Of a DNA stretch of 64,000 nucleotides, positions 9,107 through 18,010 are shown piece by piece; position 1 is the first letter of the stretch, and each line of letters starts with the position of its first letter. The stretch is from G965197005 sp965197005 (GTDB lineage Bacteria; Pseudomonadota; Gammaproteobacteria; Pseudomonadales; Oceanobacteraceae), in the NCBI GenBank assembly GCA_965197005.1, contig OZ239982.1, forward strand, positions 248,001 to 312,000, read 5' to 3'. The translations under genes were made by a program, and so were the position numbers. A model generated the notes under the pieces. The model did no database searches. It worked only from the letters and a program-made list of their open reading frames with translations, and was not told the origin of the DNA.

Positions 9107-9119
9107 TAAAGGAAAGACC

Positions 9120-9596
9120 ATGCAAAAATATCCTATGACTGTAGCTGGCGAGCAAGCACTACAAGATGAATTAAAAGAACTGAAATCTGTCGCTCGCCCT
9201 AAAGTGATTGCCGCCATTGCAGAAGCCCGTGAACATGGGGATTTAAAAGAAAATGCGGAATATCACGCTGCTCGAGAGCAGCAAGGTTTTATTGAAGGAC
9301 GCATTCAAGATATTGAAGGAAAGCTCTCTAATTCTCAAGTGATTGATGTGAGTAAAATTGCACATACAGGTAAAGTTATTTTTGGTACAACTGTGAGTAT
9401 TATTAATACGGATACCGAAGAACAGCATATTTATAAAATTGTGGGTGATGATGAAGCTGATATCAAACAAAATCGTATCTCTATTTCTTCTCCTATAGCC
9501 CGTGCTTTAATTGGTAAAGAAGAAGGAGATGTTGTTAGTGTTAAAATTCCTAGTGGTTTGGTGGAATATGAAATAGACGAAGTTCAACATCTGTAA
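9120..9596 (+). CDS. greA: Transcript cleavage factor GreA
   Basis: 158 residues, typical length. The N-terminal antiparallel coiled coil (about 1-75) contains the conserved acidic tip segment AREHGDLKENAEYHAA, which reaches the RNA polymerase active site through the secondary channel and stimulates cleavage of backtracked RNA. The C-terminal FKBP-like domain (about 80-158) binds RNA polymerase. AAAGGAAAG just upstream of the ATG is a strong ribosome binding site. Last recognised member of the carAB-greA run; the YitT-type gene follows by 10 bp. Confidence 0.95.
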   Translation: MQKYPMTVAGEQALQDELKELKSVARPKVIAAIAEAREHGDLKENAEYHAAREQQGFIEGRIQDIEGKLSNSQVIDVSKIAHTGKVIFGTTVSIINTDTEEQHIYKIVGDDEADIKQNRISISSPIARALIGKEEGDVVSVKIPSGLVEYEIDEVQHL

Positions 9597-9606
9597 TGGA
9601 TATACA

Positions 9607-10257
9607 ATGCGTGCTTTAAAAATACTCTTAGCAAAATCTCAACGACATTTACTTAAACCCAAAGAAGACAGTCATTCTTTGTTTGATGATATTCAAGGTC
9701 TATTTACTGGGGTTTTGATGATGTCCCTTGGGATTGTGCTGTTTAAAGCCGCAGGCTTATATACAGGGGGCACAACGGGGCTGGCATTGGCACTGCATTA
9801 TTATACAGACCTTCCTTTTAGTTCTTTATTTATGCTAGTGAATGTTCCCTTTTATATATTGGCATACATACAGTTTGGTAAAAAGTTTGTACTTAAAACC
9901 TTAGTTTCTATTAGTCTTTTATCATTTTTTATTTCACTTATTCCCCATCTGCTGGAAATAAAACAGGTAAACCCCTATTTTGCAGCTGTTATGGGGGGCT
10001 TATTGGTAGGGGTAGGTCTTATTCAATTATTTAGACATCGTTCAAGTACGGGCGGATTTAATATTTTAGTTTTGTATATACAGGATTTACGGGGCTGGAA
10101 TGCGGGTCTTATTCAAATGGGATTGGATTTTTCTGTTATCTCTTTGGCGTTATTTAGTGGCTCTAGCAGTATTGTCATCGCCTCTTTTCTAGGTGCGGCG
10201 GTCATGAATTTAGCCATTAGCATTAACCACCGCCCCGGTAGATATATTTCTTTTTAA
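9607..10257 (+). CDS. YitT-family (DUF161) membrane protein
   Basis: 216-residue inner-membrane protein with about five to six hydrophobic segments and the family glycine-rich motifs TGGTTGLALAL (about 54-64) and RHRSSTGGFNIL (about 143-154). YitT/DUF161 proteins are widespread and mostly unassigned; some are suspected transporters. Spacing suggests cotranscription with greA, but the link is not functional as far as known. It ends 9 bp before the thyA stop on the other strand (convergent), with no clear terminator hairpin between. Confidence 0.8.
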   Translation: MRALKILLAKSQRHLLKPKEDSHSLFDDIQGLFTGVLMMSLGIVLFKAAGLYTGGTTGLALALHYYTDLPFSSLFMLVNVPFYILAYIQFGKKFVLKTLVSISLLSFFISLIPHLLEIKQVNPYFAAVMGGLLVGVGLIQLFRHRSSTGGFNILVLYIQDLRGWNAGLIQMGLDFSVISLALFSGSSSIVIASFLGAAVMNLAISINHRPGRYISF

Positions 10258-10266
10258 TTGACCGCT

Positions 10267-11061
10267 CTAAATTGCAACAGGTGCCCGAATAGCCTCATGG
10301 TGTTGGTAATTTTCTATTGCAAAATCTTCAAATTGATAACTAAAAAGGTCTTTTGGTTTACGTTTAATAGTGAGTTTGGGTAAAGCAAAAGGGGTGCGTT
10401 GCAATTGTAAATCCGCCTGCTTTAAATGATTGGCATATAGGTGAACATCTCCACCTGTCCAGATAAACTCGCCGACCTGTAGCCCTGTTTGCTGTGCTAC
10501 CATGGCTAATAACAGTGCGTAACTGGCAATATTAAAGGGTACGCCTAAAAAAATATCAGCACTACGCTGGTATAGTTGGCAAGACAATTGGTTGTTAGCA
10601 ACGTAAAATTGAAAAAAAGCATGGCATGGTGCTAGTGCCATCTCTTCAAGTTGCCCTACATTCCATGCGCTAACCAGCAAACGCCTAGAATCTGGATTAT
10701 GTTTGATTTGTTCTACAATTTGAGCGAGCTGGTCAACACTACCACCTTTATTATCTGGCCAGCTCCGCCATTGTTTGCCATAAACAGGGCCTAAGTCTCC
10801 ATTTTTATCAGCCCATTCGTCCCAAATGCTGACTTTATTTTCTTGTAAATAGCGAATATTGGTATCGCCTTGTAAAAACCATAAAAGCTCATGGATAATA
10901 GAGCGCAAATGGAGTTTTTTAGTGGTAACAAGTGGAAATCCTTGGCTTAAATTAAAGCGCATTTGATAGCCAAAACAGCTATATGTGCCAGTGCCAGTAC
11001 GGTCTGCTTTGAATTGCCCCTGTTCACGAACATGGCGCATCATATTTAAGTAAGTTTGCAT
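10267..11061 (-). CDS. thyA: Thymidylate synthase
   Basis: Converts dUMP to dTMP using methylene-tetrahydrofolate. At 264 residues it matches the E. coli length exactly. Cys146 in MALAPCHAFFQFYV is the catalytic nucleophile; phosphate-binding RTGTGT (21-26) and SRRLLVSAWN (125-134) are present. The C-terminus AIRAPVAI keeps the family ending. It lies 13 bp downstream of lgt on the same strand, the lgt-thyA order found in many gammaproteobacteria. Confidence 0.97.
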   Translation of the reverse strand: MQTYLNMMRHVREQGQFKADRTGTGTYSCFGYQMRFNLSQGFPLVTTKKLHLRSIIHELLWFLQGDTNIRYLQENKVSIWDEWADKNGDLGPVYGKQWRSWPDNKGGSVDQLAQIVEQIKHNPDSRRLLVSAWNVGQLEEMALAPCHAFFQFYVANNQLSCQLYQRSADIFLGVPFNIASYALLLAMVAQQTGLQVGEFIWTGGDVHLYANHLKQADLQLQRTPFALPKLTIKRKPKDLFSYQFEDFAIENYQHHEAIRAPVAI

Positions 11062-11074
11062 AAAAAAGCTCGCT

Positions 11075-11890
11075 TTAGGGTTTTTTAATCCAGTTTAAAT
11101 CGGTTTTTTGTTGCTTATAAGCATAAATTAATAAAGCCAGTCCAATAACTATCATAGGAATGCTTAGAAGTTGTCCTCGACTGAGCCAACCCAGTAAATC
11201 AAAGCCAATATGGGCATCTGGTTCACGGAAAAATTCAGCGGCCGTTCTAAAAACGCCATAACCTAATAAAAACATTGCACCAACTGCCTTTTCAGGACGA
11301 GGTTTGCGAGAATAAAACCATAGAATAATAAATAATAACAACCCCTCAAGACCAGCTTGATAAAGTTGTGAAGGGTGACGGTAAAATTCATCTGCACGGG
11401 GAAATACCATTGCCCAAGGTACTTGGTTTACATCGGTCACACGCCCCCAAAGTTCGCCTCCTATAAAATTACCAATACGTCCAAACATAAGACCAATGGG
11501 CACAAATGGAGCAATAAAGTCTCCGATGGTAAAGAAACTTTTTTGATATTTTTTAGAAAATAACCACGCCGCAATAAGCACGCCAAGTAGTCCACCATGA
11601 AATGACATACCCCCTTCCCATACACGAAATAGCCAAATAGGGTCATCTAAAAACTGAGGAAAATTATAAAATAAAACATAACCTGTGCGCCCACCTAAAA
11701 TAATGCCTAAGGCACAATAAAAAACCAAATCAGAAATTTGTTCTTTATTCCAATTGAGGTTGAATTTTTTGATGCGCTGTAATGACAGACCCCAAGCGGT
11801 AGCAAAAGCAAGGAGATACATCAAACCATACCAGTGAATTTTGATAGGGCCTAGGGCAACGGCAACGGGGTCGATATTCGGATAAACCAT
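11075..11890 (-). CDS. lgt: Prolipoprotein diacylglyceryl transferase
   Basis: Inner-membrane enzyme that transfers diacylglycerol from phosphatidylglycerol to the lipobox cysteine of prolipoproteins. 271 residues with about seven transmembrane helices; signature HGGLLG (about 97-102) and MFGRIGNFIGGELWGR (about 134-149) are visible, including the essential Arg and the signature Asn-Phe-Ile. The first gene of a two-gene unit with thyA. Several lipoproteins in this window (imelysin-like, ceramidase-like, LpoA) would be its substrates. Confidence 0.96.
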   Translation of the reverse strand: MVYPNIDPVAVALGPIKIHWYGLMYLLAFATAWGLSLQRIKKFNLNWNKEQISDLVFYCALGIILGGRTGYVLFYNFPQFLDDPIWLFRVWEGGMSFHGGLLGVLIAAWLFSKKYQKSFFTIGDFIAPFVPIGLMFGRIGNFIGGELWGRVTDVNQVPWAMVFPRADEFYRHPSQLYQAGLEGLLLFIILWFYSRKPRPEKAVGAMFLLGYGVFRTAAEFFREPDAHIGFDLLGWLSRGQLLSIPMIVIGLALLIYAYKQQKTDLNWIKKP

Positions 11891-12004
11891 TATATTCCTC
11901 TTATGCGAGTTTAAGCCATGTAATAGGCAAAGTTAAAAATAGCGGCTATTATGGCGTATTCACGCTTGAGTTAAAAGCGAGCAAGTATAAATTAGTGAGG
12001 TGGT

Positions 12005-12754
12005 ATGTGTTTAGTATTGCTAGACTGGCAACCCAAGCAAGATAACTGGTTGAATTTAGTCTCAAATCGAGATGAGTTTTTTGCTCGTCCGACTTTGCCT
12101 TTGCAAAAATGGCAGACAAATTCTAATTTATATGCAGGGATAGATGTTGCTCAAGCAGGTACTTGGCTAGGTGTGAATACCGCTTTAGCACGGTTTGCCG
12201 TACTTACTAATGTACGCGCTAAAAACAGTCAAAAACAGGGGCGTTCTCGTGGACATTTAGTACGAGATATTTTAAGTAGCCCTGATGACATAGCAGCATT
12301 TTCTCAGCAGATAATCATGGAGGAATATGCCTCTTTTAATTTACTGGTCGGCAATCAACAAGAATTATTTTATCTAAGTAATTATCCAACTCCCACTATT
12401 CAGCCTTTAAAGGCGGGCATCTATACCCTAAGCAATGCCAGTTTAAACACGCCCTGGGCAAAAGCCCTCGCCGCTAAAAAACAGTATCAAAAGTGGCAAC
12501 AATCAGCAGATAAAGACTTGCTATATTTGCTTGATGAGCGGCAAGTCTATCCTTTAGAGCAATTGCCAGATACAGGCGTGCCCACTGCTTTAGAGCAGCA
12601 GCTATCCGCGCAATTTATTCAACTTCCTAATTATGGCACAGTCTCAAGCCACAGCTTGATTGCCCAACAGAATCAACTGAGCATGCACGAAGTGCAATGG
12701 GATAAAAAAGGATTAGAAATTAGGCGCACTTGTCTTTCCCTAACTTTATACTAG
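12005..12754 (+). CDS. NRDE-family (TANGO2-like) protein
   Basis: 249 residues beginning MCLVLLDW and carrying the diagnostic Asn-Arg-Asp-Glu motif in SNRDEFFARPT (about 25-35). NRDE/TANGO2 proteins resemble N-terminal nucleophile hydrolases, and eukaryotic members are linked to haem trafficking; the bacterial role is not settled. GAGGTGG just upstream supports the start. Divergent from lgt, with about 110 bp between. Confidence 0.82.
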   Translation: MCLVLLDWQPKQDNWLNLVSNRDEFFARPTLPLQKWQTNSNLYAGIDVAQAGTWLGVNTALARFAVLTNVRAKNSQKQGRSRGHLVRDILSSPDDIAAFSQQIIMEEYASFNLLVGNQQELFYLSNYPTPTIQPLKAGIYTLSNASLNTPWAKALAAKKQYQKWQQSADKDLLYLLDERQVYPLEQLPDTGVPTALEQQLSAQFIQLPNYGTVSSHSLIAQQNQLSMHEVQWDKKGLEIRRTCLSLTLY

Positions 12755-12849
12755 TATTAGGCGTAACCATTACATTTAGTTACAAATATTAAACAATATT
12801 GCGCTAATAGTTGCCATCTAAAATGGCATAAATAGACCATACTTAATCT

Positions 12850-14643
12850 ATGCGTACTTATCGATTAGAAAGAAACAACAAACCAAATAAAGCCGTTGCT
12901 ATGACAGCGGTCATTGCTGCTGCGTGTTTCTTTTTGCTATTTGCGGTACTGCTTGCCAGTATGCATACCAAACCGTATATGCCACCTAAAACTGCACAAA
13001 AATATATGGAGCACTGGTTAATAGAGTCAGCTCGTAAAGTGGCAGGAGAGGTGCGCCTAAAGCATGTGAATTTAATGGAGCCTTTTTATTTACGCCGTGA
13101 TTATCAGCCTTTATGGATTGATAATTATGAATTAAACGAAGCAGGCAAAGAATTGCTACAAATGCTGCGTGAAACCTCAGCAGACGACTGGCGTCGTTAT
13201 GGTTATGAAATATCAACCATTGAACGTGAAGTTAAAAACTTATCAAACCTACCTAAGCAAGCTACCGCTGTTGATGTATTGTTAACTGATGCTTTTATTA
13301 CCTTTGCTACCCAAGCCTTAAATGCAGAATTATTACCAGATATGAACGAAGGCGATCACCCCTCGCTTAGAAAAGTCGCCATTGAGAAAAAAAGCAAAAT
13401 AACCAATAAGCAAACCCTTGATGCACTGGCACGCAGTGTTGCAGAAGAAAAGCTAGATGGTCTGTTGAAAAACATGGCACCCACCCACCCAGAATATCGT
13501 AATTTAAGAAGTGCCTTAAACTTATATACTAAATTAGCAGATTCTGGGCAATGGTATCCTCTACCATCTGATTTAACCCTTGCCCTAGGCGATAAGCATA
13601 GAGATATACCGCATTTACGTTGGATTTTAAATCAGTATCAAGACATGCCCAAACGTACCTTATCTTGGTTGTTTAAAGACAATCCAAAAATGATGCAAGC
13701 ACCAGAAAACTCAGAAAAAGTTGATTTAAACGAAGCTCGTTTTACTTTTGATAAGCCGTTATTTGAAGCATTAGGTCATTTTCAGCGTCGGCATAACTTG
13801 CCTGTCACAGGTAAACTTGATGAATTAACTCGCAACTGGATTAACGTACCTCCATATCATATGGCACAAAAAATCGCCTTAAATATGAAACGCTGGAGAC
13901 ATTTACCCAATAATTTAGGTAAACGCTATGTGATGGTGAATATGGCAGATTACCGTTTGCGGCTTATGTCAGAAGGCCAAACAGAAGCAGAAATGAAAGT
14001 CATCATTGGCAATAAACAAAGGCGTACACCCGTAATGATTCAAGAAATTAGTACGTTGGTGCTTGCACCTACTTGGTCAGTGCCTAGACGCATTGCACTT
14101 ACCAGTTTATTGCCTAAAATCAGACGCAATCCTCGTTATTTAACGCAAAAAGGCTACCGTGTTATTGGTCGTATTAATGGCGTTAATCAATACATTGCGC
14201 CAGAGCGAATTAACTGGAATAAAGTGAATAAGCGTCATTTTCCTTATCGTATTGTACAAAAACCAGGTGCAGATAATGCCCTAGGTACGATGAAATTTTT
14301 ATTTCCTAATGACAAAGATATCTATCTACACGACACCTCTCAGCCGCAGTTATTTAATTTAGGCAAACGAGCCTTAAGTTCAGGTTGTGTACGCCTTGAA
14401 AAGCCGCATCTATTAGCAGAGAAATTACTACGAGGTCAGCAGGGTTGGACGCGTCAACATATCGAAGACACCATTGCTCAGACTCGAACTACGACCATTA
14501 GTCTAAAAGAAAAAGTGCCTGTATATTTGATGTACTGGACCACATGGGTGGATAAGGACGGTGTATTACAGGTGCGTGATGATGTCTATAATCGAGATTT
14601 GATTGGTGGTCGTTCCCAAATAAGAAACGCAGTAAGTCTTTAA
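12850..14643 (+). CDS. Murein L,D-transpeptidase (LdtD/YcbB type)
   Basis: 597 residues with an N-terminal membrane anchor (about 17-38), a scaffold domain, a peptidoglycan-binding motif (ALGHFQRRHNLPVTGKLD, about 305-322) and a C-terminal YkuD catalytic domain. Catalytic His494 (YLHDTSQ) and Cys513 (SSGCVRLEKP) are intact. The enzyme makes 3-3 crosslinks in periplasmic peptidoglycan. In E. coli ycbB is followed by ycbK; here a YcbK-type gene lies 1.7 kb downstream, separated by a sphingomyelinase gene. Confidence 0.92.
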   Translation: MRTYRLERNNKPNKAVAMTAVIAAACFFLLFAVLLASMHTKPYMPPKTAQKYMEHWLIESARKVAGEVRLKHVNLMEPFYLRRDYQPLWIDNYELNEAGKELLQMLRETSADDWRRYGYEISTIEREVKNLSNLPKQATAVDVLLTDAFITFATQALNAELLPDMNEGDHPSLRKVAIEKKSKITNKQTLDALARSVAEEKLDGLLKNMAPTHPEYRNLRSALNLYTKLADSGQWYPLPSDLTLALGDKHRDIPHLRWILNQYQDMPKRTLSWLFKDNPKMMQAPENSEKVDLNEARFTFDKPLFEALGHFQRRHNLPVTGKLDELTRNWINVPPYHMAQKIALNMKRWRHLPNNLGKRYVMVNMADYRLRLMSEGQTEAEMKVIIGNKQRRTPVMIQEISTLVLAPTWSVPRRIALTSLLPKIRRNPRYLTQKGYRVIGRINGVNQYIAPERINWNKVNKRHFPYRIVQKPGADNALGTMKFLFPNDKDIYLHDTSQPQLFNLGKRALSSGCVRLEKPHLLAEKLLRGQQGWTRQHIEDTIAQTRTTTISLKEKVPVYLMYWTTWVDKDGVLQVRDDVYNRDLIGGRSQIRNAVSL

Positions 14644-14774
14644 TAATTTTTTATATTTCTCCCATAATGTATACAATACTGTTATGTCTGGTTTAATTTA
14701 AGTCTATTTAATAATAAAAAAACTGATTAATTCCTAGACTATCAACAAAATCATAACAATAAAAAGAGAGAATT

Positions 14775-16331
14775 ATGAATATTTCCTATCAAGTTATTAA
14801 GCACTTTTGTGTCTGCTGTTTGTTAACTCTATTATTCGCCTGTGGCAATAGCGGTAGTGACAATGGCACTTCAGAAAATGCAAGTGGTTCTACGGGGACA
14901 ACTAGCACTACAGGGTCAACAAATACAGACTCTAGCTCCAGCAGTTCCAGTTCAAACAGTTCTGGTTCAAGTGGTTCTGGCTCAAGCGGCTCTGGCTCAA
15001 GCGGTTCTGGCTCAAGCGGCTCTGGCTCAAGCGGTTCTGGCTCAAGCGGTTCAGGAACAGTCAAGCCCACTCCTGTTATCAGCGGCGTAACAGATGGTAA
15101 GATAACTCTAAATGTTGCCGATGGTGCTGATTTTAGCTATATGGTTAAAGCCACTGTTAGCAATAGCGCAGCGATTACCTATGGATTATCAGGTCAAGAT
15201 GAAGCCGATTTTACCTTAGAGCCTAGTAAAGGCGAATTGAAGTTGAAAAAAACCGCTAATCACTCGGTTAAATCGCAGTATTAAATTAAGATAACCGCAA
15301 CGGCCAATGCCAAACAAGCCTTAGCGACCATTATTTTGACGGTATCCAAGCCCAAGCACCCTGATTTAACCGTGATGGGCTATAACATTATGCAGTTGCC
15401 TATACAAGATTGGGATCAAGAAAAACGCGCAGCACATCTCAAAGATGCCTTATTAGCGATGAAAAAAACGCCTGATGTCATTGCATTTAGTGAGGTTTTT
15501 ACAGATGGAGGCTATGATGCCATTAAGAGCATGAAATCTGTTTACCCTTATCTTACACCGATATTGGGTTTGGTTTGTGAAGTCTCAAAAGATAAAAAAT
15601 GGAACAGCATTAAGGGTAACTGCTCAAATTCTTTTGGTGTTTATAGAGGTGGAGTGGTTATTGCCAGCAAATACCCTATAACAGAGCAGCATGCTTATGT
15701 CTTTAAAGCGGTACAAACGAGCTCTTGGGATAATAATGCCAATAAAGGCGCGGTATATGCCAAAATTAAACATGGTGATTTTAATTATCATGTTGTTGCC
15801 ACGCACACCCAAGCGACGCATTCTGCCTCTGAAGCGGCAGAGGCTCATACAGTGCGAGTGAAACAGGTAACAGAAATTCGCACTTGGATTGATACTTTTA
15901 AGATAGCCAAAACCGATCCTGTGATTGTTGCTGGAGATTTAAACGTTGAGCACGATAAGCCCACAGAATTAAGCGCAATTATTGATACAGGGCTTAAAGC
16001 AACACTTTGGTTTGATAAAGGTAAAGCTAAAAACTACGTACACAGTTATCCAGAAAATAACTGGATGGCGCGAGCGTATAACTATTCCTCTAGCGGCGAT
16101 ATGTGTTACAATAAAACCCTTGATTATGTGGTAACACTAAAAGGTCATTTACAACCAAGCCAGCCAGCCCAGCAAGATGTTATTCAGCTTAAGGCTACCA
16201 AAAAGTGGTATTGGAGTTATCTAGATGGAAGCTGGTCATTATGTGGCGTTAGTGGTAGCACAAGCCATGATGGATATACCACAGACTTGTCTGATCATTA
16301 TCCAGTAATGGCGACATACACATATAAATAA
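14775..16331 (+). pseudogene. Sphingomyelinase C-like lipoprotein interrupted by an in-frame TAA
   Basis: One continuous reading frame except for TAA at 15282-15284. Before the stop: lipoprotein signal with lipobox LFAC (Cys at about residue 23), a Ser/Gly linker and a cadherin/Ig-like segment. After the stop the same segment finishes (IKITATANAK) and a DNase I/sphingomyelinase domain follows with FSEVF, ATHTQA, VAGDLNVEH and SDHYPV. Its spacing and flanks (YPYLTPILG, RGGVVIASKYPI, DYVVTLKG) resemble secreted sphingomyelinases such as those of Bacillus cereus and Leptospira. A TTG at 15336 could restart translation, but without a signal peptide. One base change or a sequence error would explain the break. 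Confidence 0.82.
14958..15047 (+). repeat. Six 15-bp units encoding Ser/Gly linker
   Basis: Tandem 15-bp units of the form GGYTCTGGCTCAAGC, each encoding GSGSS; the first is degenerate. They build the flexible linker between the lipid anchor and the folded domains of the sphingomyelinase-like lipoprotein. Unit length is a multiple of three, so copy changes keep the frame. Confidence 0.9.
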
Positions 16332-16367
16332 ACAACCTTAACTAAGGACAAGCACAAAAGGAGTAAC

Positions 16368-16913
16368 ATGCAGCTAACAAGACGACAACTTTTTAAATCC
16401 GCTGGTGCGTTAGCTGGCATGGCTGCTTGTCCCTTGGTTATGGCAGAAAATCTTAGCCTGAGTCAGTATAAAGCGTTGCATTTATATAATGTACATACTG
16501 GCGAACAGGTTAAGGCAACCATTTGGGCAGAAGGTGATTATCAAATGGACGAGATTGTACGTCTTGACCATCTTATGCGTGATTATCGTACCGATGAAAT
16601 AAAACCCATTACCCGTGATATGTACGAGTATCTGTATTCTTTGCAGCAACTGTTTCATGCAAAACAGCCAATTAATATTATTTCTGGTTATCGCTGCCAA
16701 GCAACTAACGATATGCTAAGGCGTAATACCTATGGTGTTGCTAAAAAAAGCATGCATGTTCAGGCTAGGGCAGTTGATTTATCCATTCCTAAAGTCAGTC
16801 ATAACTCCTTATATAAAGCGGCTCTTGCTATGCGTGCAGGTGGGGTGGGTAGCTATCCTAAAAGTGGTTTTGTGCATATTGACAATGGACGCTTGCGTCA
16901 TTGGCATGGCTAG
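16368..16913 (+). CDS. YcbK-like (DUF882) Tat-exported peptidase-fold protein
   Basis: 181 residues starting with a Tat signal (TRRQLFKSAGALAGMAA). The mature part resembles the DUF882/M15A-type fold: SGYRCQATND (about 105-114), a metal-site HVQARAVDLSI (about 129-139), and HIDNGRLRHWHG at the C-terminus. Relatives are periplasmic and neighbour L,D-transpeptidase genes. The enzymatic role is not established; peptidoglycan peptide trimming is an inference. AAGGAG (16358-16363) is the ribosome binding site. Convergent with azlD, leaving one base between the two stop codons. Confidence 0.85.
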   Translation: MQLTRRQLFKSAGALAGMAACPLVMAENLSLSQYKALHLYNVHTGEQVKATIWAEGDYQMDEIVRLDHLMRDYRTDEIKPITRDMYEYLYSLQQLFHAKQPINIISGYRCQATNDMLRRNTYGVAKKSMHVQARAVDLSIPKVSHNSLYKAALAMRAGGVGSYPKSGFVHIDNGRLRHWHG

Positions 16914-16914
16914 T

Positions 16915-17241
16915 TTAAGCGTAACCAAGTTGCACTAACAGCATATATAATCCCGTACCAATCACAATACTAACTAGAGATTGTTTGCTAATGATATGTA
17001 TGATGGCAACCAATACTAAACATCCTAATTATGGTAAAAATGTTATATCAAACGCAATATCCTGTTTAAAAGAATAAATGACCAACAACACCATAACCAT
17101 AGCTGGTAGATAGCGTCCTAAATAAGCCAATAGTGGGTGTTCAGATACCTTATATAAGACGATAAAAGGCAATAGCCGAGTGCCAAAGGTTACTGCACTT
17201 AATAATAAAATCACACTGCTTAAATATACAAATTCATTCAT
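16915..17241 (-). pseudogene. azlD: azlD-like branched-chain amino acid permease subunit, in-frame TAA
   Basis: Read on the minus strand, 70 codons of an AzlD-type membrane protein end at TAA (17029-17031). The same frame then continues for 37 codons (LGCLVLVAIIHII..., ending LLVQLGYA) to a second TAA at 16915-16917. The rejoined product would be 108 residues, the normal AzlD size, and the tail matches the family's C-terminal helix pair. So the gene differs from an intact azlD by one stop codon, probably a sense codon (often Glu here) changed to TAA. Start overlaps azlC by 8 bp. Confidence 0.85.
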
Positions 17242-17923
17242 CTGTTGTGCCTTTTTGTTGTAAGTATTGTGCTAATAGCAGGGTTAAACAAAGTATAATG
17301 GCAATTAGTAGCATATGTTCACGGCTAATTAAAAACAGTGTTGCAAGACCAATGATGAGTGCAACATAAAAAACCCACGCTTGGCGCACATGTTTATATT
17401 GCTCTATGGTTAAAACCACAAATAAAGCAGGTAAAACAAATTCAATACCTGCGGTAGAGAAATTTAAATTGCTGCCAATCCAAGCACCTAAGGTGCAGCC
17501 TAATACCCAATAAATATGATTAACCAAGCTCAAACGTACTTGAAATTTTGCTATATCCAGTTTTGCAGGAGGAGAGCTTGAAGATAACAATGAGTAGGTT
17601 TCATCGGTTAAAGAAAATATTTGATACAGCCTTGCCCAGCCTTTGCTACGCAAGCGGCTAAGTAAAGAGAGTCCATAAAAAATATGGCGTGAATTTAATA
17701 AAAAAGTGGCAATGGCCATTTCTGTAAAGCCTGCGTGATTTGCCAATAAGCCAACGGCTAAAAACTGCCCAGCACCTGCATAGATTAGCAAGCCCATGAA
17801 GCTGGCATATAGCCAATGGTAATGAAGTTCGCTAAAAAGTACACCAAAGGCACCACCTAGCGCTAAGTAGCCAAAAAAAACGGGCAAAGAGGTGCGTATT
17901 ACAAATGAATTAAGGGTGGACAT
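17234..17923 (-). CDS. azlC: AzlC-family branched-chain amino acid permease subunit
   Basis: 229-residue inner-membrane protein with about seven hydrophobic segments and the conserved motif AGAGQFLAVGLL followed by LLNSRHIFYGLSL. AzlC-AzlD pairs export branched-chain amino acids and some analogues. This copy looks intact, but its partner azlD carries an in-frame stop, so the transporter may be non-functional. Confidence 0.88.
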   Translation of the reverse strand: MSTLNSFVIRTSLPVFFGYLALGGAFGVLFSELHYHWLYASFMGLLIYAGAGQFLAVGLLANHAGFTEMAIATFLLNSRHIFYGLSLLSRLRSKGWARLYQIFSLTDETYSLLSSSSPPAKLDIAKFQVRLSLVNHIYWVLGCTLGAWIGSNLNFSTAGIEFVLPALFVVLTIEQYKHVRQAWVFYVALIIGLATLFLISREHMLLIAIILCLTLLLAQYLQQKGTTDE

Positions 17924-18010
17924 AATTATCTACATGAAAAAATAGGGTGCAAATTTTAGATTTTATAAGTCAGAAAAGCAATATAATATCGGTGCTTGTT
18001 AACAGGCTTT

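Noticed and set aside
14789..15090. Frames in the other phases of the Ser/Gly repeat (Glu-Pro-Leu and Ala-Gln rich)
   Set aside because: By-products of the 15-bp repeat.
15282..17031. Genome-wide reassignment of TAA as a sense codon
   Set aside because: Most intact genes here (carB, rpmB, lysS, thyA and others) end at TAA exactly where family length predicts, so only local breaks are supported.
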